Source of the DNA: Halobacillus litoralis
GTDB taxonomy: Bacteria > Bacillota > Bacilli > Bacillales > Halobacillaceae
Direction of reading: 5' to 3'
DNA length: 64,000 bases
NCBI RefSeq assembly: GCF_009856445.1
Contig: NZ_WMFA01000002.1
Span: 310,001-374,000, forward strand
Position 1 is the stretch's first letter, and each line of letters begins with the position of its first letter. This document shows positions 15,520 to 23,074 of the stretch, piece by piece. The notes beneath the pieces were generated by a model that made no database searches, had not been told where the DNA came from, and was given only the letters and a program-made list of their open reading frames with translations. The position numbers were made by a program, and so were the translations under genes.

Positions 15520-16452
15520 TTATTTGATTTTAATATACTGTTGTTTATTTCTATCGCTAAATGTAACTAATCCATCATTGTTTTGAACATAGTTTAATAA
15601 TCCTCTATAATCTCCTGGTTCATATCCTGGCGAATCCTTAAATTCTCCCATCCAATAAGACAAGCCTCCAGTGATATAAGCTGATGCAAAAGAAGTACCA
15701 GAAAATAAAGAATAACCTCCAGCTGAATCGGTTGATAGTATATCTTCTCCTGGAGCAACAAAATCAGTTTTTCCTAGGGCAGCTGCATTAATCAAGTCCT
15801 TATTGGAATCTATTGCATTTACTGAAACCACATTATTATATTGTGCAGGGTAATCCATTCCAAGATTAAAAGTGTTCCCTGCAGCAGCAACAACAATTAT
15901 TCCTGAGGATACAGCCTCATTAATAATCTGCTTTAGTTCAGAACTATCAGATTGAAACCCGAAGCTTAAGTTAATCAAGTCAACCTCTTGTTTTATTGCC
16001 CATTGTATACCTTTTGAAAGGTGTTCTAAATTACCATGGCCGTTTTTCCCTAAAATCTTCACATCATATAACTGTATATTTTGGTTTACTCCAATTACAC
16101 CATTGTTATTGTCATTAGCTGTTATTATACCTGCTACGGCTGTACCATGGTTTAGATCATCTTTGGTCTGATCACTTCCATTAAAAGCATTGTATTTTCC
16201 TTTTACTTTTCCAACTAAATCTGGATGCTCATCGTTTATACCGCTATCTAATATAGCAACTTTTATTTTGTTTTGATTATTCTGAATAACATCCCCCTCC
16301 ATTAGATCTCGACCCCATGTTGAAATCTGCGTGTTTGTCCACTGAAGTTTCTCTAAGTCATTCATTTGTTGATAGTAGTTATATAGAATAAGAACTACTG
16401 TTGCTAGGACAACAGCTATTACTGGGATAAGATACTTATGTTTTTTTTTCAA
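15520..16452 (-). CDS. Membrane-anchored subtilisin-like (S8) serine protease
   Basis: 310 residues from TTG 16452, which follows AAGGAGAAGGAG; an upstream TTG at 16503 is in frame but lacks a site. One N-terminal membrane helix (YLIPVIAVVLATVVLILYNYY) anchors it outside the cell. The catalytic triad is complete: Asp in AILDSG (about 69), His in NHGTAVAG (about 102), Ser in SGTSFAS (about 254). No long pro-domain. Its gene lies 11 bases before the putative toxin, suggesting it may process or release that protein. Confidence 0.88.
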   Translation of the reverse strand: MKKKHKYLIPVIAVVLATVVLILYNYYQQMNDLEKLQWTNTQISTWGRDLMEGDVIQNNQNKIKVAILDSGINDEHPDLVGKVKGKYNAFNGSDQTKDDLNHGTAVAGIITANDNNNGVIGVNQNIQLYDVKILGKNGHGNLEHLSKGIQWAIKQEVDLINLSFGFQSDSSELKQIINEAVSSGIIVVAAAGNTFNLGMDYPAQYNNVVSVNAIDSNKDLINAAALGKTDFVAPGEDILSTDSAGGYSLFSGTSFASAYITGGLSYWMGEFKDSPGYEPGDYRGLLNYVQNNDGLVTFSDRNKQQYIKIK

Positions 16453-16785
16453 AATACTCCTTCTCCTTAATTTTTGTAAAATTGAACCATTTATTTGGTA
16501 CAAATTTTATATTACATATATATCCAAAAAAATACAATAACATTTTTATGCACTATTGGAGCAGTAGGGTATTGTTATTCGGTAAGGATTGAATAAGGAG
16601 GAATTGTTAAATTAAATACATTCATAATGAGAGATTACGAGGAAAGGTTAAGCAGTTGATAAATTAATATTTAAAGAGGAAAATCTAGTTGTAGTTGATT
16701 ATTGGTTCATAGAACTTAAGGCCATTAATTTACCGTGACTCTGCATCAGTTCAGTCAGATAGGGCAACAAATTCATTTTCTTTGT

Positions 16786-16925
16786 TTTAGAATGCCTGCC
16801 TCTTCACTACTGTACGAACTTTCTGGAGTTGCCGTTTTACTTTCTTGGTTTTGTTCGGTTTGCTGACTTTCGCTTTTGCTCTCTGAGGATCCTTTTGAAA
16901 CTGAGAACCTCCGCAAGCAACAAGT
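16786..16925 (-). pseudogene. Lipoprotein remnant with frameshift
   Basis: On the minus strand a lipobox-like LLVACGGSQ is followed, after one frame change near 16880, by a Ser/Glu/Gln-rich linker (SESKSESQQTEQNQESKTATPES), the usual start of a Bacillus lipoprotein. There is no intact signal peptide or mature domain. Probably the decayed start of another inverted cassette gene. Confidence 0.4.
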
Positions 16926-16995
16926 AAATCAAACAACTTCACCACATATATTTAACAAGTTTTCAAAAGTACAATTAATATAGAAGAAACTCAGC

Positions 16996-17013
16996 AATCG
17001 GCACGTGCCGATT
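16996..17013. other. 18-bp perfect palindrome
   Basis: AATCGGCACGTGCCGATT in an AT-rich non-coding stretch; could be a protein-binding site or a remnant hairpin. Otherwise 16930-17167 shows nothing I can assign. Confidence 0.4.
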
Positions 17014-17167
17014 TTGTGCCGACTGCTATTGTTAATGTTTATTTTTATTTATTAACCCTATATCTAAAGAGCTGTTATATAAGCATATTTATTAATGTTC
17101 AAAACCATTTATAAACCCCCGTTAATCAAATTTGAAATGGAAGGTTCCATCGGTTAATAAAAGATAT

Positions 17168-17200
17168 AAAGCCGTGCAGATATCATCAGCACGGCTTTTT
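17168..17200 (+). terminator. Rho-independent-type terminator
   Basis: AAAGCCGTGC, 11-base loop, GCACGGCTTTTT. No intact plus-strand gene lies directly upstream, so it probably belonged to a lost gene, or acts in the leftward direction through its A-run. Confidence 0.7.
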
Positions 17201-17249
17201 CATCGTCATCTGGTAAACTGATGGTGATTAATGGTTATTAAAGTATATG

Positions 17250-17279
17250 GCAGGATTGTTGAAGACTCAGCTTCGAGAC
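17250..17279 (+). repeat. Right end of a cassette repeat (left part missing)
   Basis: GCAGGATTGTTGAAGACTCAG followed by CTTCGAGAC: the inverted right end seen in CR1, CR17 and CR21, here without its left box. It opens the GC-rich non-coding block. Confidence 0.75.
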
Positions 17280-17295
17280 TTTCCAGGGTTCGTTG

Positions 17296-17432
17296 CCCGG
17301 GTTGAGCGTCAGGGGTGTCTGGGAAGCTACTCGTTTTCCAGTGGGGGAGTGGCGAGCTTCCTCGGGCTACGCCCTGCGGGATCTCGCCGATCTCCTTTCT
17401 CCCACGGGAGTCTCGCAGCTTCCCAACCACCC
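17296..17432 (-). repeat. GC-rich dispersed palindromic repeat of the Bacillaceae type
   Basis: On the minus strand the text runs GAAGCTGCGAGACTCC..., GGCGAGATCCCGCAGG, GAGGAAGCTCGCCACTCC. This wording is familiar to me as a GC-rich, hairpin-forming repeat scattered between genes in many Bacillus-like genomes. It stands out against its AT-rich surroundings. Open frames across it are by-products of the composition. Function unknown. Confidence 0.6.
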
Positions 17433-17662
17433 CATCAGATGAAGGGGCTAACGAACCCCTTTCCCAAGTAGGATGGTATCCCGCTACCTCGATTGTTGTA
17501 ACCATAAAACGCTCTGTATCAAGCTTTCAGGGTTCAAGTGTCTCTGCATCGGAGTTTATAATGATACTCCATCAAACTGAATAGCTGATGATTCGGGAAG
17601 TGGTTTCGAGAACCTTCTATGGTAAAGCGAGCTATTCCCCGCAGACCCCATCCACCTAACAA

Positions 17663-17772
17663 AAGTCTCGAAACTGAGTCTTCAACTAAAGGGGGCAATT
17701 CTGCAGTAATACAACTGCCCTCTTTTTAATGTTTTGGACAGGATTGTGAAAGGCTGAGTTTCGATGTAATAG
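17663..17772 (+). repeat. Cassette repeat CR17, full-length with inverted ends
   Basis: 110 bp. Left box GTCTCGAAACTGAGTCTTC, AAAGGGGGCAATTCTGCAG, closing CAACTGCCC plus TCTTTTT, then ACAGGATTGTGAAAGGCTGAGTTTCGATGTAA as inverted right end. Confidence 0.9.
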
Positions 17773-17859
17773 GAAAAAATTGAAACATTTGTAAGGAATA
17801 ATCGTACATATAGATAACCATATTACAGTCTTAAAAAATTATTTTTGAAGGATGATATT

Positions 17860-18036
17860 ATGGATTTTGCTCTTTTGTTCGGTGTCCTGTTAACCTTATT
17901 CCCTTTAATTACTATTCACAAGCTTAAGGAAGAATCAACTTTTCAAAGGGTCATTCACATTGGCTGTTTACTTGTGGGGCTAATTTTATTAGTGGGTTTT
18001 TCAATTCAACTTAGTACTTTTATTGACAAATATTGA
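17860..18036 (+). CDS. Small membrane protein (58 aa), cassette 17
   Basis: Two membrane spans: DFALLFGVLLTLFPLITIH and IHIGCLLVGLILLVGFSIQL, with a charged link KLKEESTFQR. ATG 17860 follows GAAGGATG at five bases; the TTG at 17845 would overlap this site. The leader contains the TCGTACATA segment also found after CR1 and CR11. No family recognised. Confidence 0.6.
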   Translation: MDFALLFGVLLTLFPLITIHKLKEESTFQRVIHIGCLLVGLILLVGFSIQLSTFIDKY

Positions 18037-18092
18037 TTTTGATCATTCCTAAATTCAAGTCAACAAAATAAAAGCGTGTAGGGGTGTTATAA

Positions 18093-18347
18093 ATGTTTAT
18101 GAGATCATATTTAAAAGAAATTTCACCTTATGTAATTGCTTTTTTGATCATCACTTTTGTGGAACTAGTTTTTGATTTAGGTATGAATATGTATTACGTT
18201 CTTATTTTTACTGTTGGTTTTTTTGCTTTAATGTTTACCGAAAAAATTAGACGCGAACATAAGAAGCAATGGGCTCATCCGATGGCTGCTATTATATTTG
18301 GTTTAATAGTTATCTTAATAGCAACAGCATATAACAATATAGTCTAA
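18093..18347 (+). CDS. Small membrane protein (84 aa)
   Basis: Three hydrophobic spans (YVIAFLIITFVELVFDLGM, YYVLIFTVGFFALMFTE, MAAIIFGLIVILIATAY) with a strongly basic loop (KIRREHKKQ) between the second and third. ATG 18093 follows TAGGGGTG. Function unknown. A weak trace of a repeat (TTCCTAAATTCAAGTCAACA, about 18047) separates it from the previous gene. Confidence 0.6.
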   Translation: MFMRSYLKEISPYVIAFLIITFVELVFDLGMNMYYVLIFTVGFFALMFTEKIRREHKKQWAHPMAAIIFGLIVILIATAYNNIV

Positions 18348-18376
18348 CGCTAGGTATTTTTAATTTGCAAAAGAAA

Positions 18377-18418
18377 TTATCTCGAAACCGAGTCTTAAAC
18401 AAACGGGGGCGTTAATGT
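18377..18418 (+). repeat. Cassette repeat CR18
   Basis: TTATCTCGAAACCGAGTCTT, AAACAAACGGGGGCGTTAATG. No closing hairpin arm is evident. Confidence 0.9.
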
Positions 18419-18468
18419 GAAAATGTCGACTTTATTTTTTAGTAATTACGAGGAAGGGATCAAGTAAG

Positions 18469-18756
18469 ATGTACGTACTCCACCAACATTATCATATAGG
18501 CTATTATGAAGATGGACACGATCTTGAAGTAGTGGCTTATAAAAGGAAAAGGGAAGACATCTGGGATGTATTTATAGATGACTATGAACCAGGAGTGTTT
18601 TTTAAGTTCGTATTAGAGAAGGAATTAGGGGTTCATGTGAAAAATTATGGGTTGCTGATATTTTCTATCTGCGGTCAAAGTCTATCTGATGAAGAAGCAT
18701 TTCAGACATTTGAAGACTGGCTTATAACAAATAAAGTAATAAGAGATTCTCAATAG
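18469..18756 (+). CDS. Hypothetical protein (95 aa)
   Basis: Soluble, acidic and aromatic-rich (MYVLHQHYHIGYYEDGHDLEV...). It begins with a beta-strand-like segment typical of small proteins in which H-Y-Y patterns report ligand or partner binding, but I recognise no domain. GAGGAAGGG lies before ATG 18469. Flanked by CR18 and a partial repeat at 18758. Confidence 0.6.
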   Translation: MYVLHQHYHIGYYEDGHDLEVVAYKRKREDIWDVFIDDYEPGVFFKFVLEKELGVHVKNYGLLIFSICGQSLSDEEAFQTFEDWLITNKVIRDSQ

Positions 18757-18757
18757 T

Positions 18758-18784
18758 AAGTATGGGGGCTTTAGTTGTAAAGGG
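18758..18784 (+). repeat. Partial cassette repeat (right part only)
   Basis: TATGGGGGCTTTAGTTGTAAAGGG directly after the stop codon; the left box is missing. Same GGGGGCTTTAGTT variant as CR7 and CR22. Confidence 0.6.
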
Positions 18785-18838
18785 ACTATTATTTTAGTGT
18801 GAAAGCTGGGAATATAAAATTATGAAAGGGTGGTGTAT

Positions 18839-19264
18839 ATGGAAATTACTTATCCAGCTGGTTTTAAGAACAGGTTGTTAGCAAGTGTTTTAGATTTTAT
18901 TATTATATTTTTGGTAACGGGAATTTTCTCTTACTTTCTATATGGAGTATTTTATGATGGTGATAACTCCTACCCCACTGATATTTTAGGATTATTTTAT
19001 ACCTTGTTATTACCTGTTTTATGGTCTGGGTACACGTTAGGAAGAAGAATGGCAGGCAATCGTATCGTAAGAATTGATGGGAGAAAAGTTGGGGTTGGTA
19101 CAATGATATTAAGGGTTATAGTAGCAGGAGTTGCCTATACTCTTACATTAGGAATTGGATTGATTGTAAGTGCCTTGATGATAGGGGTAAGAGAAGATAA
19201 ACGTGCGATCCATGACTTCATTGCGCAAACGTATGTGACAACATCCCCGCCAATCCGGAACTAA
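18839..19264 (+). CDS. RDD family membrane protein
   Basis: About 141 residues. N-terminal AGFKNRLLASVLDFIIIFLV holds the RDD-type R...D motif, the middle has LGRRMAGNRIVRIDGRKVG, and the C-terminus DKRAIHDFIAQTYVTTSP is the usual H-D end. Three to four membrane spans. Role unknown. ATG 18839 follows AAAGGGTGG. It is divergent from the RDD protein at 5966, so not a recent duplicate. Confidence 0.8.
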   Translation: MEITYPAGFKNRLLASVLDFIIIFLVTGIFSYFLYGVFYDGDNSYPTDILGLFYTLLLPVLWSGYTLGRRMAGNRIVRIDGRKVGVGTMILRVIVAGVAYTLTLGIGLIVSALMIGVREDKRAIHDFIAQTYVTTSPPIRN

Positions 19265-19320
19265 ATTATGAGTAATGGAACTTAATCTATAAAGCTCTAA
19301 AGTTAAAGAGCGTTATAAGA

Positions 19321-19370
19321 TATCTTGCATTCGAGTCTTACATAAACGGGGGCGTTTTCTTAAAATTAAC
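19321..19370 (+). repeat. Cassette repeat CR19
   Basis: TATCTTGCATTCGAGTCTT, ATAAACGGGGGCGTTTTCTTAAAATTAAC. Confidence 0.9.
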
Positions 19371-19391
19371 CTAGTACAAAGAGGTGAGAGT

Positions 19392-19466
19392 TTGAGGAAT
19401 AAACAAGTTATTTTCTGGACTATAATAGCTGTCACGCTAGTATTAATATGGCTCTTTTTAAAATAA
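19392..19466 (+). CDS. Very small membrane peptide (24 aa), shortest cassette
   Basis: Starts at TTG 19392 after GAGGTGAG and encodes LRNKQVIFWTIIAVTLVLIW then LFLK: a basic N-terminus and one membrane helix. It fills the whole 180-bp unit between CR19 and CR20, which supports it as the cargo of that unit. Single-span peptides of this size can be regulators or toxins, but nothing more can be said. Confidence 0.5.
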   Translation: MRNKQVIFWTIIAVTLVLIWLFLK

Positions 19467-19501
19467 AACATATAATATAGAGATTTATAAGTGAAGGAAG
19501 A

Positions 19502-19570
19502 TATCTCGAAATCAAATCTTCCTGTAACGGGGGCGATTGTTCAATTAACGACCGCTTATTTATTTTAACC
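19502..19570 (+). repeat. Cassette repeat CR20
   Basis: TATCTCGAAATCAAATCTTC, TAACGGGGGCGATTGTTCAAT, then ACGACCGC and a T-rich tail. Confidence 0.88.
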
Positions 19571-19634
19571 AATCGAGTTACATGGAACAAAGCCTAGCTT
19601 TAAACAATTAAACTTACTCATAAGGAGGTTTCTT

Positions 19635-20012
19635 TTGAAAAAAAAGACATTAGCACAAATATTAATATTCATTATAGCTGGATTACTTTTTGTTTTTTCA
19701 ATTGAGTTACCAGTGATAGGTTTTAAAAAGTTAGAGTATATCAAGGAATCCTCCACTTATCGAATTATTAGTTATAACTGGTATGGTAAGGAAATCAATG
19801 AACAACCTTTTAAAGGTGACCCTTCAGAAATGCTTGATATTGTTCAGAAGCAGGATAGATTACAAAAATTACAGGGTTCTATAGTTGTTTTTGCACTTTT
19901 AACCTTAGCTGCTTGGATATTCAAGGAAAAAAAGGTTTATCTATATGGGAGCGCACTAACCTTCTTTATATTAATTTTTATCGATGTAACCCTGGTCCAT
20001 ATGTATAATTAG
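19635..20012 (+). CDS. Membrane protein (125 aa), three spans
   Basis: TTG start at 19635 after AAGGAGG. Span 1 (ILIFIIAGLLFVFSIELPVIGF), then a 55-residue polar domain outside the membrane (YIKESSTYRIISYNWYGKEINEQ...), and two C-terminal spans (GSIVVFALLTLAAWIF, LYGSALTFFILIFIDVTLV). No family recognised. Flanked by CR20 and CR21. Confidence 0.65.
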   Translation: MKKKTLAQILIFIIAGLLFVFSIELPVIGFKKLEYIKESSTYRIISYNWYGKEINEQPFKGDPSEMLDIVQKQDRLQKLQGSIVVFALLTLAAWIFKEKKVYLYGSALTFFILIFIDVTLVHMYN

Positions 20013-20050
20013 GCATCTAACTTAAATATGTGGTTAATAAAATATCTAAA

Positions 20051-20161
20051 TATGTCTCAATATCGAGTCTTCAAGAAACGGGGGCGATTCTTTAACAGAA
20101 AAATTGCCTCCTTCATAATGTTTTGTGCAGGTTTGTGGAAGACTCAGTTTCAAGATATTGA
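20051..20161 (+). repeat. Cassette repeat CR21, full-length with inverted ends
   Basis: 111 bp. TATGTCTCAATATCGAGTCTTC at left, AAACGGGGGCGATTCTTTAACAG hairpin closing AAATTGCCTCC, and GTGGAAGACTCAGTTTCAAGATA at right. The outer arms are near-exact inverse copies. Confidence 0.92.
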
Positions 20162-20290
20162 TCTAAATACACTTAATACAAAAAAGGGTTACACTTACAC
20201 TTTGTCGGATTATGGAAAAGTATGGTTGATGTGAATGCATCTGTGAACTGAGGGACTATGAATTTTTTATCATTATAGAGGAGGTTAGTT

Positions 20291-21151
20291 ATGGCGAGGG
20301 ATGCTATTGGAAAAAAGAAGAGAAGAATGTTGAGGAGAGAAGTTGGTTTTGGCTGCCCAGTGGAAGGCTGTAGAGTCCCTTTTCTCGAATATCATCACTT
20401 TGATCCCCCTTTTAATGAAGGAAAAATGCATAACGAAGATGGAATGATAGCTCTTTGTCCAATTCACCATAGACAAGCTGACCAAGGAGCCTGGTCAATT
20501 GAAGATTTACATCAAATGAAAAAAGCTAAAAAGAGAGAAAAACCTAAAGGTAGGTTAGGATGGAGTATTGATGAGGGAGTTGTGATATGTGGAAATAACT
20601 ATCTTTTTTCACCTTCTCTGACATTGAGAATGAAAGGAAAAGAATTATTTAAACTAGAACAGGACCAAAAAGGAAAGATATCTGTTAATACTTTGCTTTG
20701 GAATAATCAAAAAGAAATTGTAGCTGAAGTTAAAAATAATGATATGCTACTAAATCACATGATTGCAGATGATATTGACTGCATGGCTTCAGGTAAAGAA
20801 ATTTACTTCAGAGCCCCTGATAATTCTAATTTTATCAAAATTAAATTTGAACGCTTGCCTATTGAGGAATGTTTATCTCAAGCAAAAAATTGCCTTAATC
20901 AAAATGTTAATAAGAGCGTTTCATCTAAAATAATAGAACGTGAATTAAACGGAATGATTAATGTGATAAAATTCCACACCACTATAAATGAGGATGATTT
21001 CAGTTTTCGTGCCGGGGACTCTAAAATAACATTTGACTTTAGAAAAGTCGGCTTAGGTAAAGAAGATTATTACGGCAATGAGCACGGGGTCAATGGAGCT
21101 CTTAATTTCATTACTGAAAACGGACAAGAACTAATATATCTAGGTAAGTAG
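20291..21151 (+). CDS. HNH-nuclease-domain protein with C-terminal domain of unknown function
   Basis: 286 residues. Residues about 20-65 form an HNH-like unit: C-P-V-E-G-C (first metal pair), EYHHFDPP (H-H), NEDGMIALCPIHHRQAD (N..., then C and H-H). This is the pattern of HNH nicking or restriction-type nucleases acting on DNA or RNA. The remainder (about 95-286) is a beta-rich domain I do not recognise and may give target recognition. GAGGAGG precedes ATG 20291. The only nuclease-like gene in the array; it could be defence cargo. Confidence 0.7.
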   Translation: MARDAIGKKKRRMLRREVGFGCPVEGCRVPFLEYHHFDPPFNEGKMHNEDGMIALCPIHHRQADQGAWSIEDLHQMKKAKKREKPKGRLGWSIDEGVVICGNNYLFSPSLTLRMKGKELFKLEQDQKGKISVNTLLWNNQKEIVAEVKNNDMLLNHMIADDIDCMASGKEIYFRAPDNSNFIKIKFERLPIEECLSQAKNCLNQNVNKSVSSKIIERELNGMINVIKFHTTINEDDFSFRAGDSKITFDFRKVGLGKEDYYGNEHGVNGALNFITENGQELIYLGK

Positions 21152-21248
21152 GCTAAAGGAAAAGTTGGAATTGATTCAGTAACTGCACTTTACTAAAAGG
21201 TGGTAATACACTGTATCCACCCAGTGAAAAATAAACTTATAATGAAAT

Positions 21249-21300
21249 TTATCTCGAAATCGAGTCTTACACAAATGGGGCTTTAGTTTGAAAATGTAAG
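21249..21300 (+). repeat. Cassette repeat CR22
   Basis: TTATCTCGAAATCGAGTCTT, ACAAATGGGGCTTTAGTTTG, then a leader matching that of the truncated kinase copy after CR7. Confidence 0.9.
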
Positions 21301-21322
21301 AAACGAAATGTAGAGGTGACAT

Positions 21323-22084
21323 ATGAACCTAAATGATATAGGAGAGCCATTTGCCGTCGGTAATACAGCAAAGGTTTATCTTTTTGAGAACAAAATCATA
21401 AAAGTATTCAATGATAATCTCCCTGAGACGGAATCGATAAATGAAGCTTATAAGCAAGAGTATGCTTATTCTTGTGGAATTCACGTTCCAAAAGTATTGG
21501 ATGTTACTAAAATAGATGGCAAACAAGCCCTTTTGATGGAGTATATCCCCGGAAAAACAATAGGAGAACTCATGTCACATAATCCAGAACAAGAGGAACA
21601 TTACTTGAGTATTTCCGTAGATATACACCAAAGAATTCATCAACTTGAGGGCGAGTGTATTGAGCTTATGTCTGCAAAATTAAATCGACAAATTAAAATT
21701 GCACCAAAGTTAGAAGACAACATCAAAGCATTGTTAATTGAAAAGTTAGATTCCATGCCCATTGAGAGTAGGCTTTGTCATGGAGACTATCACATATATA
21801 ATGTGATCAGATCGAACAGGGGAGCTGCAACAATAGATTGGGTGGATGCAAGTGTTGGAAATATAAGGGCTGATGTATGTAGGACTTACCTTTTATATTC
21901 TCAGTTCTCAGGGGATATGGCGGATACATATTTGAATCTATATTGTAAGAAGAGTGGTCTTTCAAAAGTTGAAATCTTAGAATGGGTTCCTATTATTGCT
22001 GCAGCCAGGCTTTCTGAAGGTGTTTCATCGGAAAGCTCTGATCGACTTCTGAAAATTATCAACCATTATATTGAAGCTGATTAA
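21323..22084 (+). CDS. APH-family phosphotransferase (intact cassette copy)
   Basis: 253 residues. Nucleotide loop FAVGNTAKVYLFENKIIKVF with its Lys, hinge LLMEYIPGKTIGEL, catalytic loop LCHGDYHIYNVI (HxDxxxxN complete) and metal motif TIDWVDA. A full small-molecule kinase of the APH/ChoK type; substrate unknown. ATG 21323 follows GAGGTGAC. Its first 21-22 codons and leader recur at 7590-7676 as a truncated fragment joined to another gene. Confidence 0.85.
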   Translation: MNLNDIGEPFAVGNTAKVYLFENKIIKVFNDNLPETESINEAYKQEYAYSCGIHVPKVLDVTKIDGKQALLMEYIPGKTIGELMSHNPEQEEHYLSISVDIHQRIHQLEGECIELMSAKLNRQIKIAPKLEDNIKALLIEKLDSMPIESRLCHGDYHIYNVIRSNRGAATIDWVDASVGNIRADVCRTYLLYSQFSGDMADTYLNLYCKKSGLSKVEILEWVPIIAAARLSEGVSSESSDRLLKIINHYIEAD

Positions 22085-22101
22085 ATGTTTATAAGAAGGT
22101 A

Positions 22102-22157
22102 TATCTCGAAATCGAGTCTTAAACAAACGGGGGCGATTGCTCAATAATGCGTTCTCC
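22102..22157 (+). repeat. Cassette repeat CR23
   Basis: TATCTCGAAATCGAGTCTT, AAACGGGGGCGATTGCTCAATAATGCG. Right part same as CR10, left part different. Confidence 0.93.
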
Positions 22158-22252
22158 TATTTTCTTATACAAAGGGACTAAAAAGGTAAGACTAGTATTT
22201 CAACACACGGAGCATGTTAGTGGAATAAGAGTAATTTTTTTGGAGGGGTAAT

Positions 22253-22879
22253 ATGATTAATGTTTACATTTATGCCTTGGACACATTAGCAGACTGGGAG
22301 CTTGGATATGTGACGTCAGAATTAAATTCGGGTCAATACTTTAAGAAAAATAGTGAAAATGCTTCTGTTAAGATCGTTGGGGCTGACAGGGATTCAATTT
22401 TAACCAAGGGGGGGATGAGAGTTATACCAGAGATAACCACTGACGAAATCGTTTCTTCTCCAACGTCAGTTTTGTTGCTGCCCGGGGCAGATACGTGGAA
22501 TGACTCAAAACATAAACCGATTATAGAAAAGGCAACTGAACTGTTAGAATGTGGAGCAATTGTTGCTGCAATTTGCGGTGCTACAACTGTACTCGCCGAA
22601 GCTGGTGTATTTAATAAACGTGTACATACTAGCAACAGTCTTGATTATCTCAAGATGGTAAGCCCGAGTTATAAAGGAGAATCCTATTATAGAGATGTTA
22701 AAGCTATTTCGGACCAGAACTTGATAACAGCTAGTTCTGCAGGTGCGCTGCCATTCGCTCAAATTATACTAGCTAAGTTAGATGTGTTCTCTGAGGAGAC
22801 ACTTGAGGCGTGGTATAGCTACTTCAATACGGGTGACCCTAAATATTTCTACGATTTAATTCAGACACTGCCTTCTTAA
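22253..22879 (+). CDS. DJ-1/PfpI family protein, copy B of duplicated cassette
   Basis: 208 residues, nearly identical to the protein at 10612 (seven substitutions, all conservative or peripheral). Cys nucleophile in AAICGATTVLAEAG is kept, so both copies should be active. Leader sequence of about 95 bases and trailer of about 40 bases are also near identical, up to the repeats. Flanked by CR23 and CR24. Confidence 0.88.
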   Translation: MINVYIYALDTLADWELGYVTSELNSGQYFKKNSENASVKIVGADRDSILTKGGMRVIPEITTDEIVSSPTSVLLLPGADTWNDSKHKPIIEKATELLECGAIVAAICGATTVLAEAGVFNKRVHTSNSLDYLKMVSPSYKGESYYRDVKAISDQNLITASSAGALPFAQIILAKLDVFSEETLEAWYSYFNTGDPKYFYDLIQTLPS

Positions 22880-22918
22880 TTGAACTGAATGAACAAATGT
22901 TTATAAAGTAAATTAAAA

Positions 22919-22980
22919 TATCTTGAATACGATTCTTCCGTTAACGGGGGCGATTGTTTAACAGATAATCGCCCTAATTA
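22919..22980 (+). repeat. Cassette repeat CR24
   Basis: TATCTTGAATACGATTCTTC, CGTTAACGGGGGCGATTGTTTAACAG, closing ATAATCGCCC. Left part matches CR11, right part does not. Confidence 0.92.
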
Positions 22981-23074
22981 CTTAAGCAGGACCATCATAA
23001 ATGAAGTTTTTTAACTTACGAAGCAAGCTTGAGGAATAGTAAAAGCAAATAAGGTTATCAGAAGGGAAAAGTAA

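Noticed and set aside
17101-17140. Possible cassette repeat in reverse orientation (minus strand TTTCAAATTTGATTAACGGGGG)
   Set aside because: AACGGGGG is present but the left box is not clearly recognisable; left as a weak hint that the inverted protease-toxin block brought its own repeat.
17206-17584. Three overlapping open frames on both strands
   Set aside because: They lie in the GC-rich palindromic repeat and have biased, low-complexity translations without start signals.
20028-20234. Open frame of 68 codons
   Set aside because: It runs through the full-length repeat CR21 and has no ribosome binding site; it is a by-product of the repeat.
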